Of a DNA stretch of 64,000 nt, positions 1 through 12,107 are shown one piece after another. Both the position numbers and the translations under genes were made by a program. The notes below the pieces were generated by a model. It made no database searches. It was not told the origin of the DNA and worked only from the letters and a program-made list of their open reading frames with translations. The first letter of the stretch is position 1. Each line of letters begins with the position of its first letter. Source of the DNA: Hybos culiciformis (lineage: Eukaryota > Arthropoda > Insecta > Diptera > Hybotidae); NCBI GenBank assembly GCA_964007475.1, contig OZ023273.1, forward strand, positions 68,962,445 to 69,026,444. The letters are read 5' to 3'.

Positions 1-1913
1 TCTCTTTCTTTATTTAATAATGAACATTTTAAAGATAACATTTACTGTAACTAAAAATTTGAAATCCTTTTGTAAAAACAAGATGCATTTTTATAAATCA
101 GTAATAATTAAGATTTCATACAAATAAGGCGAAATAAAAATAAAATAAAAGCATAAAACTAAAGTTTATGTTTTCTTTTATTTAAAATTTATAGATACAT
201 GTTATTCTGTTATTCACATAACAAAAAATTCGTATATCAAAGTATTTTTGTTCACCCACAATGATATTTGTAAGTCAATTTAGTCAATGTAAGTCAATTA
301 TTTGCCAATTTTTGTTTTCACTATAAAACATTTTATTTAATTTTTTTTTAAGATGAACGAATTATCGAAACTGTTAATTTATTTTACTAAAAAAACTATG
401 GTATATATATAATGGATGTATCTTGTGTTCGCAATGGTTATTTTGTTTTACAACAAAATTTCTCGTAATTAATAAAAATAGTTTGAGGTAATTTTTCTAA
501 AAATTTTGTGGCCTACGTTTTTCTTAATATAATGTTTTAATAAAGTTATAAATTTTTATCTAACTTTTAGTATAGAGGTTTTAATAAAAAAATTAATTAA
601 ATTCAAAAGCATAGGAAAAATTATACTTTTTTATTTTATAGAAATTATAATTTTTTATTTTATTTGTATATATTGTATACGTATATAAAATAACGTATGT
701 TATAAAGTTCTTTAAAATAACGAAAATATTTTGTCTTCTTCAGCAGTGTTTCTCAACCGGTGGTCGGCGACCTTCATATTTATTATAGGGAGTTTAATTA
801 TTGTTTATTTGCTTAATATAGTATGTGGGCTAAAGACATTCATCAAAAATTGTTTGTAAAGTACGCCTATGTCAATCTACCTACATACATTTAAGATCAT
901 TTTTAATGAAAAACAAATTTCATTGTTTTTAACATTATTATTGTTTTATTTTTATTTTTTCTCAAATCGGAAATGTATTGAAATTAATCTTTTCAAATAA
1001 ATTTCCTAATTCCAGTTGAAAGAAACCAAAAAAGATGTACTTATGTAATTAAAACTTAATATATATTCTTAAAGAAATTTGCGTCTTAATAAAATTTTAT
1101 TTTTTTTTACATACAACAGCATTGAGAAACCAAGAAATTTTGTTTTTCCTATATACACACCAAATATATTTGATCCCACTTTAATATTATTTCTTATAAG
1201 CTTTATATACAAAAACATTTATAGATATTTAATGAGAAATTTTACACTAATCTCCCTTTTAACATGAAAAAAATTGTCAGGGGTCAAAAATTATGTTATT
1301 TTTAGATGGGTCGAACAAAAAGAAAAAAAATGTGTATTTTAATAAAATTGAAGCTTATGCAAACATACATAAATAAAAAAAAAAAACCATAAGACTTGGT
1401 AAATTAACTTTTGATGTGGAAGATTAAAGTATATATATATATATATATAGAAGAAAAAAAAATTCTTGAACGTGACTACATATCATTAAATATTAAGTTT
1501 ATTTAACCAAAAAACATACATTTATTCATATACGTTAATTCTACAAAAATCGAAAATTTCTCATTACATGAATTACAAAGTAAGGTATTAGGTGAGTTTT
1601 TTTTTTTTTTTTTTTATATAATGCTTGAACAAATATTTGCCCTTCGTAGGCTTAATAGTAAAATTTTCATATTTATTGCATTTTTATCACAATAAAAAAT
1701 TGAAATTTAGTTTGTATGCATTCCAGCATTTACATTATATATAGGCTTTAAAAAGAAAAGTTACAAGTATACATATATAACTAAAATTTAAGATAGAAAT
1801 TTGTTATAAGATATTATGAAAATAATAAAAAAAAAAAACTATTTTATCTATTTCATAAAAATATTTACAATTTGCAACTTCACAAAAACCTTTCAAATGC
1901 GTCATATATATTA
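1..1913. other. AT-rich DNA without a recognisable gene
   Basis: The stretch is A+T rich with poly-T and poly-A runs and a short (TA)n tract near 1430-1450. The only structured piece is a hAT-like end at about 747-775, listed separately. Short open frames here have low-complexity Phe/Ile/Lys/Asn translations typical of AT-rich noise. Confidence 0.6.
747..1320. mobile_element. possible hAT transposon relic (one recognisable end)
   Basis: At 747-775 the sequence CAGTGTTTCTCAACCGGTGG resembles the CAG-starting terminal repeats of hAT elements, followed by a GGTCGGCGACC palindrome. Around 1278-1310 there is GGGGTCAAAAATT and GATGGGTCG, which look like internal parts of the same class. No matching right terminus or 8-bp target duplication was found, so the right limit is a guess. 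An alternative is chance similarity of a short GC-richer patch. Confidence 0.35.
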
Positions 1914-2202
1914 CCCAGTTTACATGATAGTCCAACCGTATTTGAGTCGAAACGTCATTGAAAAAACGTAAATTATTTACATGATGTAGTCGAAAATGCC
2001 TGTGGTTGAACTGAGAACTAAAAAGAAACAAAACAAACAGCTATGTTGCTTTCTTTTAACAGGGTTAATCGTTTACATAGAAAGAGTTAACTTAACCGAA
2101 CGAATTTATTGAACAAATTTACTCTACATATTTTAACTCAACCACAGTTTACATGTGTTGAACCCTAGTTGAACCCGGTTTCAACTTTCCATGTAATCTA
2201 GG
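1914..2202. mobile_element. TA-flanked MITE, family A copy 1 (289 bp)
   Basis: The ends are inverted repeats: CCCAGTTTACATGATAG at the left and the complement of CCTAGATTACATGGAAAG at the right. TA dinucleotides flank it at 1912-1913 and 2203-2204, as expected for Tc1/mariner-type insertion. The body shares long blocks, in reverse orientation, with the element at 10567-10799, for example TTAACAGGGTTAA and CAACTAGGGTTCAAC-type motifs. It encodes no transposase. Assignment to Tc1/mariner rests only on the TA duplication. Confidence 0.7.
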
Positions 2203-2204
2203 TA

Positions 2205-4250
2205 TATTTCAGTATTTTTATGTGATCATTATAATTCCTTAACACATTTCGGTAGGCTTGACAAATTGATGGAATTATAAGGTATTTTTTTAATTTAATT
2301 AATATTACAAAATATTTGACAGAAGAAAAGTATTTTGAAAATATTATAATAATAGTCTTATATTTTCATATATATGAAACTCCCTATTTTAAGATTACAG
2401 GATTTATGTATATTAAATATAATGTAGGTTAATATATTAAGGCAATAATAATGGTAAATTATGATTTGAAACAAACAAAAAATTTTATATATATTTAAAT
2501 ACTAAAAACTTTATTAGAACTTTATGAACTTTTCATTTGGAAAAAAAACAATAGATAAATAAGAAATAAATATATAAATTTGTATGTATTTCTATTATAA
2601 GCAAAAATAATTTATTTATGTAGGAGGTATACCTACATGTAAAAAACATGCATATATTTCAATTCAATTCAATTAAAAAAAAAAAAACAAAGAAAGAAAT
2701 GAAATTCTGTTTTCGCACTGTTGAAAGTTTTTTCAAGTGAATATTATAAATTACATATACAAAAGAAGAAAAGAAAATTTTTTTAAATCCGACAGTATTA
2801 TTATTTTCTCCATAACGTGAGTTGCATTTTAAGATAAACTTTTATTTTATATGTGCAAAGTGCATTCATATAAGAATACAATGTATATGTATAATTGTAT
2901 ATAGAGAAAAATATTTTATATGATAACAATTTTATCTCGCTTCAATCGAGATTTTCGTTAAATATTCTTGACATCAAGGTGACATCTGAATTGGTGAATT
3001 TCTTTTTGAATCAATGCGTTGAAGTAAAGGCATCAGACGCAAGAAGATATTTATGATGATGCAAAATTTTGATTTGATTTAATTAAAAAAAAGGCATGAA
3101 TCTGATACACATACCATATAATTTTCGGCTCTAAAAGACTTAACAAAATTGGAGGGAATATCAATTACCACATAATATTATAAAAATTATATATGGTTAA
3201 TTAAATGAAATTGCATATGTATATGTTAGATAGAATATTTGTAACATAAAATGAAATATATTTTCTTTAATATTTTCACAAAACAATAGTTTGGGTTAGT
3301 TATATATTAATATTTTATATTTATAGACAACATTATTGCTTATTTATATTATCATTATTATGTACAGCACATAGTACGTACATATGGTTTTGCAACAAAA
3401 AAACTGAAAAACAAGCTGTGTAAATATTAAGTATTATATTGTCATCATTATTATTGTACTATATGTATTTTTTTTTATTAAGATTAAAAGTTATAATAAA
3501 TTATTACGAATAAAAACTTGCACCAGATTAGAGAAGCAAAAAAAAAAAGAGAATCTAAAATTATTTATTATTATAATGTAACCCGTCAGATTAAAAACAT
3601 AATTAAAATTATTCTTTATTATTCCTTTTTTATTATGTGTTGTGGCATTTTAAAAATTAATTAAGTCGGAATGATTAAACAAAACCTCAAAATGTTAATA
3701 TTTTACCTTAAGTTTTAAGATTTATAATATTGTGAGTCAATTTTTACAAAGAAGTTTTACATAGCATATAAAAAATTTATTTTTTAAAACTATATAATTG
3801 CGGCAAAAATTATTCATGTATATCTTTTCAATATAGGCTTAGTTATTCTATTTTCTCAGCTAGAATTTTAGAATATTTTGCTTCATGAAACTTAAATAAA
3901 AAAAGCAAACACTTAATTCAAGTGCATAAATTCCCGACGTTCAAGGTGTGAATCGAACCGAAGACCGAACACGCCGTAGAATAATGGCAATACCACTACA
4001 CCATGACGGCCGATTCTATATAAAAAGCCATATTTGATCGTAATTTAATTTTTAATTCTAGACTTTTAGAGACTTAAATTAAAAATAAAAAAAATTAAAA
4101 AAAAATTTTAAGTGGAATGCAAGTATATAATATTTTCTCAAAAAACACTGTGAATCCTGCAATTGGAATCTAAACAGCTGTTTAAAGCTCCTACAAATGG
4201 CCTGGACCGTTGATTAGTATAACCATTTGCTTTTATTTGATATTATAGAC
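2205..4250. other. AT-rich DNA, nothing coding seen
   Basis: A slightly less AT-rich patch at about 2940-3070 has no open frame with splice sites that I could support. The only named feature is the tRNA-like sequence at 3925-4013. Confidence 0.55.
3925..4013 (-). repeat. tRNA-like sequence, probable SINE head
   Basis: Read on the minus strand, it contains ATGGTGTAGTGGTATTGCC, which resembles a tRNA A box, and GGTCTTCGGTTCGATTC, a good B box (GGTTCGATTC), about 35 nt apart. The D-loop and T-loop spacing is tRNA-like, but an acceptor stem and anticodon arm do not fold convincingly, so it is more likely a tRNA-derived SINE remnant than a functional tRNA. It differs from the SINE family at 21953, 23614, 33281 and 41729. 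Confidence 0.5.
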
Positions 4251-5574
4251 CATACTTGGCCAAACTGCGGCTCGCGAGCCGCATGCGGCTCTCGTTCTTC
4301 CTCACTGCGGCTCTAGCCACGTTCGAAAAAATATTGTTTAAAATTGTTTTTAAAAAATACGATTTAAAAAAAAAGGGTTGGGGTCTTAATTCTGTATTGT
4401 ATAATTCTGTATACCAAAATTCTGTTTAGCAAAATTCTGTATTAACAAAATTCTGTATTTCATAATTCTGTATAGAAAAAATTCTGTTTGACAAAATACT
4501 GTATTGTAAAATTCTGTGTTGCAAAATTCTGTATTGGAAAATTCTGTATTTCAAAATTCTGTATTGGAAAAATAAAACAAGCGCGCATAATATTTAATTT
4601 TATTTTTCCAATACAGAAAATCTGTACGTAGATTTTTTTATGTAAATGTAAACTAAATTTAAATTCAATCAACCGATTTTTTTTTTGTTTTCAGTTAAAA
4701 TTAGCGAAAAATAATCGTTATCAAAACTTGACGAATTTTGATAAGAATAGGACAGCTACAGAGAATCAAAAAAAAATTATAGCACGGTACCTATTGTTAG
4801 AAAATTTTTTTGATATGATTTTTGTTATTATAATTTGTACATCATATTAAATTTATTGAATATTAAAAAAAGAGTTATCTAATTAACAAAATTTGTTATA
4901 TATAAAAAAAGATAATAATTATCTCCGTTTTTAGTTTTTACTATAAGTGAATTTTGTCCATACAGAATTTTGATGTAGCAGAATTTTACTGTAGCAGAAT
5001 TTTGTCAAACAGAATTTTCTACATACAGAATTTATTCATAAAATTTTTTTCAATACAGAATTTTGCAATCCAGAATTTTTTTTGTTGTACAATATTTGGC
5101 AACAAAGAATTTTGCAATACACAATTTCGACACGATCCCAAAAAAAAAACCGTTTTCTTAGGTAATGTATTGGTTGTCATATAATTTTTTTTATACATAA
5201 ATAAACATATGCATGCGAATTTTTTTAAATAAATTATGAATGAATATAAAGATAAATGCGAAGAATGACAATAAAGAGAGTTTACATTTCGTCGGTCTCG
5301 TTTGTCCTATATTGTAGAAAAATTATAAAAAACTTAAATTTTAATATGTTCAAAGTTAGAAGTCGAAAGCTCATAAATTATCCGCAAGACTATTTCCATT
5401 TTCCACAAAGTACCAAAATGTACTAAAAAAAAAGGAAAAAAAAAATTCAAATCCAGCAGTTTCGTGATTTTTGAATGAGACCGACGATATTTAAAACAAT
5501 TTCTAATTGCGGCTCTCGACAATTCTGATTTTTGTAATTTAGGCTCCTGTCGGGATAAAGTCTGGCCACCCCTG
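4251..5574. mobile_element. degenerate hAT-type element, 1.3 kb, with a nested element inside
   Basis: The left end CATACTTGGCCAAACTGCGG and the complement of the right end, CAGGGGTGGCCAGACTTTAT, form an imperfect terminal inverted repeat (shared core TGGCCAnACT). Subterminal GCGGCTC motifs occur at both ends (4268-4315 and 5508-5518), as in many hAT elements. Flanks TATTATAGAC (4241-4250) and TAATATAGAC (5575-5584) match at 9 of 10 positions and look like an aged target duplication, though longer than the usual 8 bp. No transposase remains. A second inverted-repeat element occupies 4375-5140. Confidence 0.65.
4375..5140. mobile_element. foldback-like element with tandem-repeat arms
   Basis: The left arm (about 4384-4572) is a degenerate tandem array of a unit near AAAATTCTGTATTGC, about 11 copies of 15-18 bp. 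The right arm (about 4955-5135) is the same array in reverse complement (CAGAATTTTGCAATAC type). Outer ends TTGGGGTC and, in complement, TTGGGATC also match. Long inverted arms built of short tandem repeats around a unique AT-rich loop are the hallmark of foldback-type transposons. Open frames translating as QNF-rich peptides here are simply the repeat unit read through. The insertion is flanked by A-runs, so no clean target duplication can be defined. Confidence 0.6.
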
Positions 5575-6316
5575 TAATATAGACTATAGAGAATCCATCA
5601 AAACAGTTAAATTTTTTTTTATTTTTCTGGTCTCATAATGTGCTGTACTTAGGAATGATTTTGTAGTGAGTTGTACAATATCATTTATATTATTAATTTT
5701 AATAATATAATAATTTTTTTATTGGTATATTTTTTATTTTGTATACATTTTGATAGTCAATTTTTTTTATTGTTTGTTGCTTGCATATTTAAAAATTATT
5801 GATTACATTTTGTATTTTGAATTGAGCTTGATCTTAGCTAAATAAATAAATAAATAAATAAATAGTGAATGTGAACTTGCAATTAACTTCTAACTACCTC
5901 CTCCGAACTCCGAACCAATTATTCTGAAATTTGGTACACATATATAAAAATACTCAATATTTCAAATTCTACTATTCTATTTTTTTTAACAAGAAAACTG
6001 CGTTACGGGTATGTTGGAAGTGATGAAATATCGTATTGTCACCAGAAATAAATAAAATTTCAGTTAAATCGTTTCGCGGGAAGTGAATCAAATTTCAGTT
6101 GCAAGATTTAATGACAAACGGACAAACGAACAGACGAAAAAAGTTTGTGTTTTTGAAATAAAAACTAATAATTTGCAGTTGCAATTGCAACTATCGATAT
6201 TTGGAAGTTTGATAACCCAATGTTTATAGTTAGTTAATGTAACATAATTTTAATTAAAAGCTTTCATACTCAAATCATTGACTGTAATTATTCAATTTAA
6301 ATCTTAGCCTTTTATA
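5575..6316. repeat. intergenic repeat debris with an (AAAT)n tract
   Basis: At 5838-5864 a TAAA/AAAT tract follows GATCTTAGC, which resembles the 3' tail of a truncated LINE read on the plus strand. The following 5870-6200 segment (CCTCCGAACTCC, TGAAATTTGGTACACATAT, then GACAAACGGACAAACGAACA) has the look of a dispersed insect repeat, but I cannot assign a family. No coding sequence is seen. Confidence 0.4.
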
Positions 6317-6728
6317 CCTTGTTCGCATTATAATTTAAATTCCCTTTGGATTCTGGAAAACAAATTGCCGTTCGCATTACAAAATTTGATGAGAACTGGA
6401 ATTTGATGATGTAAAAAAAAAAATGAGAAAGAGAAAAAGTTTTTGTTGTTGAAAATCTTGACTTTTTATCTCGCTTTTTATCAATTTTTTTTGTTTTTTT
6501 TTTCATTTCGACTCAAATTTGACAAGAAAATTGTTGCCAACTATAACAAAATTTCAAAAAATGAGTGAAAATAACTATAAATGTAGAATTCTAACCCTGA
6601 CAAACTAGAATATGAAAGTGGAATATACATATTCCGGAATATTTTTTTATATGAAAAATCCAGTTCATATTCCTGAAATATTCCGGATAACAGCATATTC
6701 CACTAATATTCTCCTAATGCGAACACCA
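6317..6728. mobile_element. TA-flanked MITE (412 bp)
   Basis: The left end CCTTGTTCGCATTATAA and the complement of the right end TGGTGTTCGCATTAGG share TGTTCGCATTA. TA flanks both sides (6315-6316, 6729-6730). The right part contains GAATATTCC-type short palindromic repeats (6605-6715). A diverged relative of that part lies at about 61369-61475. Mariner-type origin is inferred from the TA duplication only. Confidence 0.55.
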
Positions 6729-6730
6729 TA

Positions 6731-9467
6731 TTAGTTAAAAAAAGTATAAATTATTATAAATTTAATTTAAGTTTTAATTCTGTTTTTTAAAATTTCTAAG
6801 TTTTTATTTCATTTACGTATACACTTTGACAATATATTTATCCAATTGAAATGTCAATTTTTATCGGTTATCATTTTTACCATAATCTTGTCCATTTTGA
6901 ATTACTTTCATTTTGTTCAATGAGATTATTTGTGCTTGAAAAAAAAATATTCGTTATGCTTTAAAGTGTAAAAACATGTGATTAAAGCTACTCTGTCAAC
7001 CAGAATAAAAAAAAAAGGAAATCGTTTTATTAAAATGTTGAAAAAAATTAGGTTATAAAAGCCAACTAATATATCTCGAATTTCCTTATCTGCACATATT
7101 GTGTGATTTAATTTCAATATTTTTTAATCGAAATATGATAATTAGATATATAATTTTGAAAATAACTCTCATTTGACTATAATTACCCAATTTTGGAGAC
7201 ATGATATTTGGATTCGAATCATAATTATTGAGACATTTAAAATTCTAATACTTAGATAATCAATATAAAATTTAAATTAAAAAAAAATGCTATAATTATA
7301 TTTTGAAGTAACTTTTGCAAATAGAGTTAGTATTCTTCTCTGATAATAGAAATAATGAACATTATACGTTATGAACATGTTTCCAATTACCCGAAAAAAA
7401 AATTTGATGTTCAACAATAACACTTGCACTTTCACTTCATCTTATCTCTTATATCGTCATTAATATTGTTCAACCAATAAATTCAAATTTGTTAAAAAAA
7501 AAAAATATTTTGAGAAGGTCTTTAAGGTAAAATTTTAACTTACATTGATAAATTAAAATCTTGATATTAAAATATTCTTTGTCGTTTGTGGTTCGATGTG
7601 TCCAAAATAAATTAAAACTGATATGAAATAAAATTTAGCTTAGTTTCATTCATTTATAAACTTCTTTTTTTTTCTTTTTTTTTTTTATCCTCTTTTTAAC
7701 TTTTTGAGAAAAAGATTTACTTTTTAGATTTTTTAATGGTTGTTTTTTCGATTTTACAGATTGATTGCTTTTTCCACATGAAAAATTAATTCAACATAAT
7801 AACTATGTATGTTGTATGTATAATCAATGTAAGTTTTAGTATATCTAACATTGATAGATGGAATAGTGGTATGATGTGAGACATAGTATTATATACGTAT
7901 ATGAAAAAAAATTAAAGAAATGTGAGTACATAATAAGATATTTTGTTTGGAACTTACTGACCATATTATAAGAGGCAAAACACAATTGGATTGTATATAC
8001 ATATACGATTTAAGGGGTAATGAGATTATAGTTTTTTATTCAAATAAGTACTTTGGAGTTGGATAGATTCTTTTTTATTATAAGCACTCTACTTAATACA
8101 ATTTTTTTTTTAAACATATAAGTATAGAATAAGAAGGAATTGAAATAACATTGAGTAAATCTAATTAAAATTAATTTTCATTAAATGTAAATGTAAATGT
8201 TATATTTTTATATAACATATCTTTGTGAGTTAAGAGTCTCATTAGGTATATATCTTATAATAATAATGCAATACATCACTTGTTGTCTATTTGATTAAGA
8301 TATATTTGAGTTATTTTGAAATGCATTAAGACTAAATTCCCGGATTGTAATTTCTTATCTTTGATTATGTGAAATATGAAAAAAAAAAAAAAACAGGCAT
8401 TTCGTCAATCGGAAACGCAAATCACTTAATCGTGTTTTGCAAGTTTTGCATAAGACTTTATCTTCATAAAAACAAAAAGGTATTAAGCCATCAGTGCCAA
8501 AAGTCAGAGCTTACAAATTACTTACAAGTTACAAATTTTTTAATTAATGAAAAATTCTATCAATATAACATTTTATTTAATTAGATAATACTAAAATATG
8601 AAAATCACTTCTGTAATATTTATTATCAAACTTCTCGAACATGCATACGTCGGTATGAATAGCTCTGCATAACCCTCATCGCATCATATAAGTACAAAAA
8701 AACATATTATGCCTAAATTTCAGATCATGTTCTATGTATTATTTCGTCTGGTTAATATAATATAGCAGTACATATAAAAACAGTAAAACGCATTTGAAAT
8801 TTTTGAAAAAAAGTTACAATTTATATGATTATTATTATATGAAGCTATTATCAACATCTTTAAGAAAGGATAGAAGTTGTACTACGGGAAATCTATGTTA
8901 TAATTGAATAACATTGTATAACTATCATACTACACTATTATTATACTGAGCAAACGATTTAACCAACCATAATTGAAATAAATTGAAAAATTATTAAAGA
9001 ATAATTGATTTTAATCATAATTTAAAGAATATTTAATAAACAAAAAAAAGAATTAAAAAAAGAAAACCCCAAACAACCCAACACAAGAGAACACTTTGAT
9101 GAAAGTTTGAAAAAGTTTTTGAGGAATCGTAAAAAAAAAAAAGGAAAAAAAGATAAATATATGTATATTCTGGGAAAATTTCCAATTCGTTAGGGTGCCA
9201 ATTTAGGCATCAAAATTTAAATGAATTTTATTAGTCATCATTAAATTGATGAAATTTTTTTTTTTTGCTCCTCTTAATATAAAGTATATTTTACAAAAGA
9301 AAAAATTGGAAATTAAACGTGCCATAAAATGTTTTATGATTTTCTAAAAATTTTAAACATAAAAAAAGTTTTATTTTATTGAGTATTATAAAAGAAAATA
9401 AAAAAAAAAGTTAATTTTAAGAAAATAACAGGCAATATTTTTTCAGACCAAATCTATATTATATATA
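6731..9467. other. AT-rich DNA, no supported gene
   Basis: About 2.7 kb of A+T-rich sequence. A weak exon-like interval on the minus strand at 7544-7617 has AG and GTAAGT borders and is discussed among the rejected items. The short open frame at 8369-8584 lacks splice signals or recognisable motifs. Confidence 0.55.
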
Positions 9468-9657
9468 CACCCAATGCTGTTTTTATACGGTCTTTTTTTA
9501 CACGGTTTTGATTTAATACGGTCTAGAAAAGAAGCATTTTCAAAGAAATTTTAACGAAAAATATTTTTATTAACCGTAATCATGTCTTTTTTTACACGGT
9601 TTTTTTTTACACGGTTTTTTCTAGAACGTATCTACCGTGTAAAAACAGAATTAGGTG
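9468..9657. mobile_element. Tc1/mariner-type MITE (190 bp)
   Basis: Terminal inverted repeats CACCCAATGCTGTTTTTATA and, in complement, CACCTAATTCTGTTTTTACA differ at few positions. TA flanks are at 9466-9467 and 9658-9659. The interior repeats the motif TTTTTACACGGTTTT several times in the same orientation. It carries no coding capacity. Confidence 0.75.
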
Positions 9658-9659
9658 TA

Positions 9660-10566
9660 TTATATTTTGTACATATTACGTATGTATTTATATAATGAAT
9701 GTATAAATGTATGTACATTTTCCTGCTAAATTGAATTTTAATTAAAAATGAATTTTTTTCATAATTAACTCTTTCTTAGAAACTTAGATTATAATATACA
9801 TTTTTCATTACTTCTATATAAAGGTAGACATTTTTATTGGGATTCTAAAAAGATCATGCATTTTTATCTTTAGAGAAAATAAACTTTTTGAAGTATATAA
9901 TGTACGCACAGATTTCATAAATATTTTTATTTTTTGCTTTGCTTATTTAATTATTCGAAAAGGCCTTCAATTGTTTCATTTAACAATCATTATTTTTGTC
10001 CAAATTGAGATCAATATAAATTAAAAAAAAATATATGTATAAATTCAATTAGGAAACTGTTCGCTCCAGACAGTGCCAGAAAGCTCTTTGGCAAAAAAAA
10101 AATCTGTATTTTAATATACCTATTTAGTACTAACTTATTTTATCCCACACTATTTGTATGTAAAGCTTTTATTTTTTATATTTACTTCAATATTAAATAT
10201 TAATATACATATATGCATATGATTTTCTTATAGTGTATATGTGTTCTGATTATAAGCAACATAAGTAAGAAGTTTATTATGTTCATGGAACATATGGATT
10301 TAAAAAAAAAAAAATTTAAACTTTTATTCAAATATTAGTATATAATATATATTTATATAATATTTGCTTATTCTAATCGTGCAATGAATGTGCAACAACA
10401 TACGTAAGTAAAAGTATTTGTTATTTTATTTTCTAATTGAAAATATCGATTACTAAAATCACGTGGAAGGTAGAAATTTAGTAATATTGTTTGAAAGTAT
10501 GTGTACAAATTTTTTCATAGGTTTGGTGTCAAAACCTAGTTATAGCAACTGATTAATGGACATTTA
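9660..10566. other. AT-rich DNA, nothing seen
   Basis: No open frame, splice pair or repeat structure that I can support, apart from simple A/T runs. Confidence 0.5.
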
Positions 10567-10799
10567 CCTAGTTTACATGTAGAGTTGAAACTGGGTTCAA
10601 CTAGGGTTCAACTACATGGAAACCGTGGTTGAGTTGAAATTAACCTGACTTAACTCAACAAATTCGCTTGGTGTAGTTAACTCTTTCCATGTAAACAGTT
10701 AACCCTGTTAAAAGTAGGCAAAATCTGTTTGTTTTGTTTCTTTTTTGTTCTTAGTTCACCCACAGTTAAACCACAGGTTAGACTATCATGGAAACTAGG
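10567..10799. mobile_element. TA-flanked MITE, family A copy 2 (233 bp)
   Basis: Inverted ends CCTAGTTTACATG and, in complement, CCTAGTTTCCATGATAG, flanked by TA at 10565-10566 and 10800-10801. The body matches the 1914-2202 copy in the opposite orientation, including GTTAACCCTGTTAA and GTTCAACTAGGGTTCAAC. Two copies with defined ends in one window confirm a real mobile family. Confidence 0.75.
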
Positions 10800-10801
10800 T
10801 A

Positions 10802-11771
10802 ATTTTTCATTTTTTTTATTTTGAGAATTTATCTTATTTTGAAAACAGGAAAAAGGAAAATAATTATATTCGTCAGTATTGAGTGAATAGAGTCAAAAGC
10901 TTGTATACATCTGCAAAATATGTCCGATACAAGAAGCCCTTCGTCTAATCTACCTTAGTAGCTTCATTGATTACTCTCCAGTTCACATAAACTCTGATAG
11001 TTGCAAAAGATTCTGGAGAGATGGCATAGCTCGAAGCTACATAAAATATTAACAGAAATCATTGAAAATTATTTTCAAACTATTCTACAAATATTTACAA
11101 AAAAAACAATATGAGAATTTATTAAATGCTCGTATAAAAAACTCGAATCTGGCTGGACCTTTCAAAAAAAGAATTGTCTACCCTGAAAAAATATAATTTC
11201 GAAAAAAATTTTTTTTTTACATTATTAACTATCTGTTGTCCTTAAAGTTATTGCAGTCTTATGCTTTTAGGATATTAAAATTTGAAATTTTATGTGCAAC
11301 CATACATATACATTTATATAGAAATAAAATTTAAATTAACAATTCAGGTGCTTCCCTTCAAGAATATTAAAATAACAAAAAAATAAAAACAAATAAAAAA
11401 AAAATAAAAATAATAATACTAAATATTATTTTTCTCTTCTTATAAAATTATGCAAAATTTTTTGTTTTCAAGGAAAGATATTATATATTTAGTACATATT
11501 CGGTTTTTCAAGAGAAGTTAAAAAAGTGTGAAAAAATAAAAAATATTGTTCTTAAAGTTTATGAAAAAAGTAAATAAGAAAATATTGGTTTTTTATTATT
11601 TTGTTTATTTTTTTTCTATATATTTGTAACACTATAAAAATAAATAATATTTGTAACACTATAAAAATAAATAGTTCATAGCATAAAGGTGTTGTTAGAA
11701 AAACTCGATGACATTTTAGGTAGCATTGATTATCTTGTTTGTTTATCTATCTATATATTTTTTTAGCATAA
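10802..11771. other. AT-rich DNA with one short hairpin
   Basis: Holds the 83-nt imperfect hairpin at 10958-11040 and a tandem duplication of about 25 bp at 11622-11672 (unit TATTTGTAACACTATAAAAA plus flanks). No gene supported. Confidence 0.5.
10958..11040. other. 83-nt imperfect hairpin
   Basis: GTAGCTTC at 10958 pairs with GAAGCTAC ending at 11040. Further in, CTCTCCAG pairs with CTGGAGAG, leaving a loop of about 32 nt and an unpaired internal stretch between the two stem blocks. It could be a decayed MITE or a pre-miRNA-like fold. On the minus strand the same bases also look like an exon border (CTCTCCAG followed by an open frame to AAG|GTAGAT). The sequence alone does not decide. Confidence 0.35.
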
Positions 11772-11991
11772 CACGTTCACCTCTCAACGTCACAAATACG
11801 TGGCATTGTAGTTTTCACTGAAACTCATGTCACACATATGGGTTACATTTTATAAGGAATGTAATTAGTTACAATTTTGCAGAAGTTTCGGGTAAGTAAT
11901 TTTGTTGTACATTTTAGTAGAACATGACACATATTTGTGTACAGCGTTTTGCAGATAAGCGAAGTAGTTATATATGTAGATATTTCTAGAA

Positions 11992-12058
<67 letters not shown>

Positions 12059-12103
12059 GATATTTCTACAAGAAACTCAAAAAATGCGTGAGGAGTGAGC
12101 GTG
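11772..12103. mobile_element. piggyBac-like MITE with an internal (TA)n
   Basis: Left end CACGTTCACCTCTCAACG and, in complement, right end CACGCTCACTCCTCACGC form a terminal inverted repeat. The right flank is TTAA (12104-12107) and the left flank ATAA (11768-11771), close to the TTAA duplication expected of piggyBac elements. The interior contains a long (TA)n microsatellite. No transposase is present. Confidence 0.6.
11994..12055. repeat. (TA)n microsatellite
   Basis: An uninterrupted run of about 31 TA dinucleotides. It is bordered on both sides by the near-identical segments ATATGTAGATATTTCTAGAA and ATATGTAGATATTTCTACAA, so a roughly 20-bp duplication brackets the array. Confidence 0.95.
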
Positions 12104-12107
12104 TTAA

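Noticed and set aside
4460..5184. Two open frames rich in QNF repeats (4460-4672 and 4954-5184)
   Set aside because: They are translations of the tandem AAAATTCTGT-type units of the foldback-like element, in opposite directions, not genes.
7544..7617. Minus-strand exon-like interval with ATATCAG and GTAAGT borders, 24 open codons
   Set aside because: Only one of three frames is open, there is no partner exon, and composition is ordinary; kept as a chance match.
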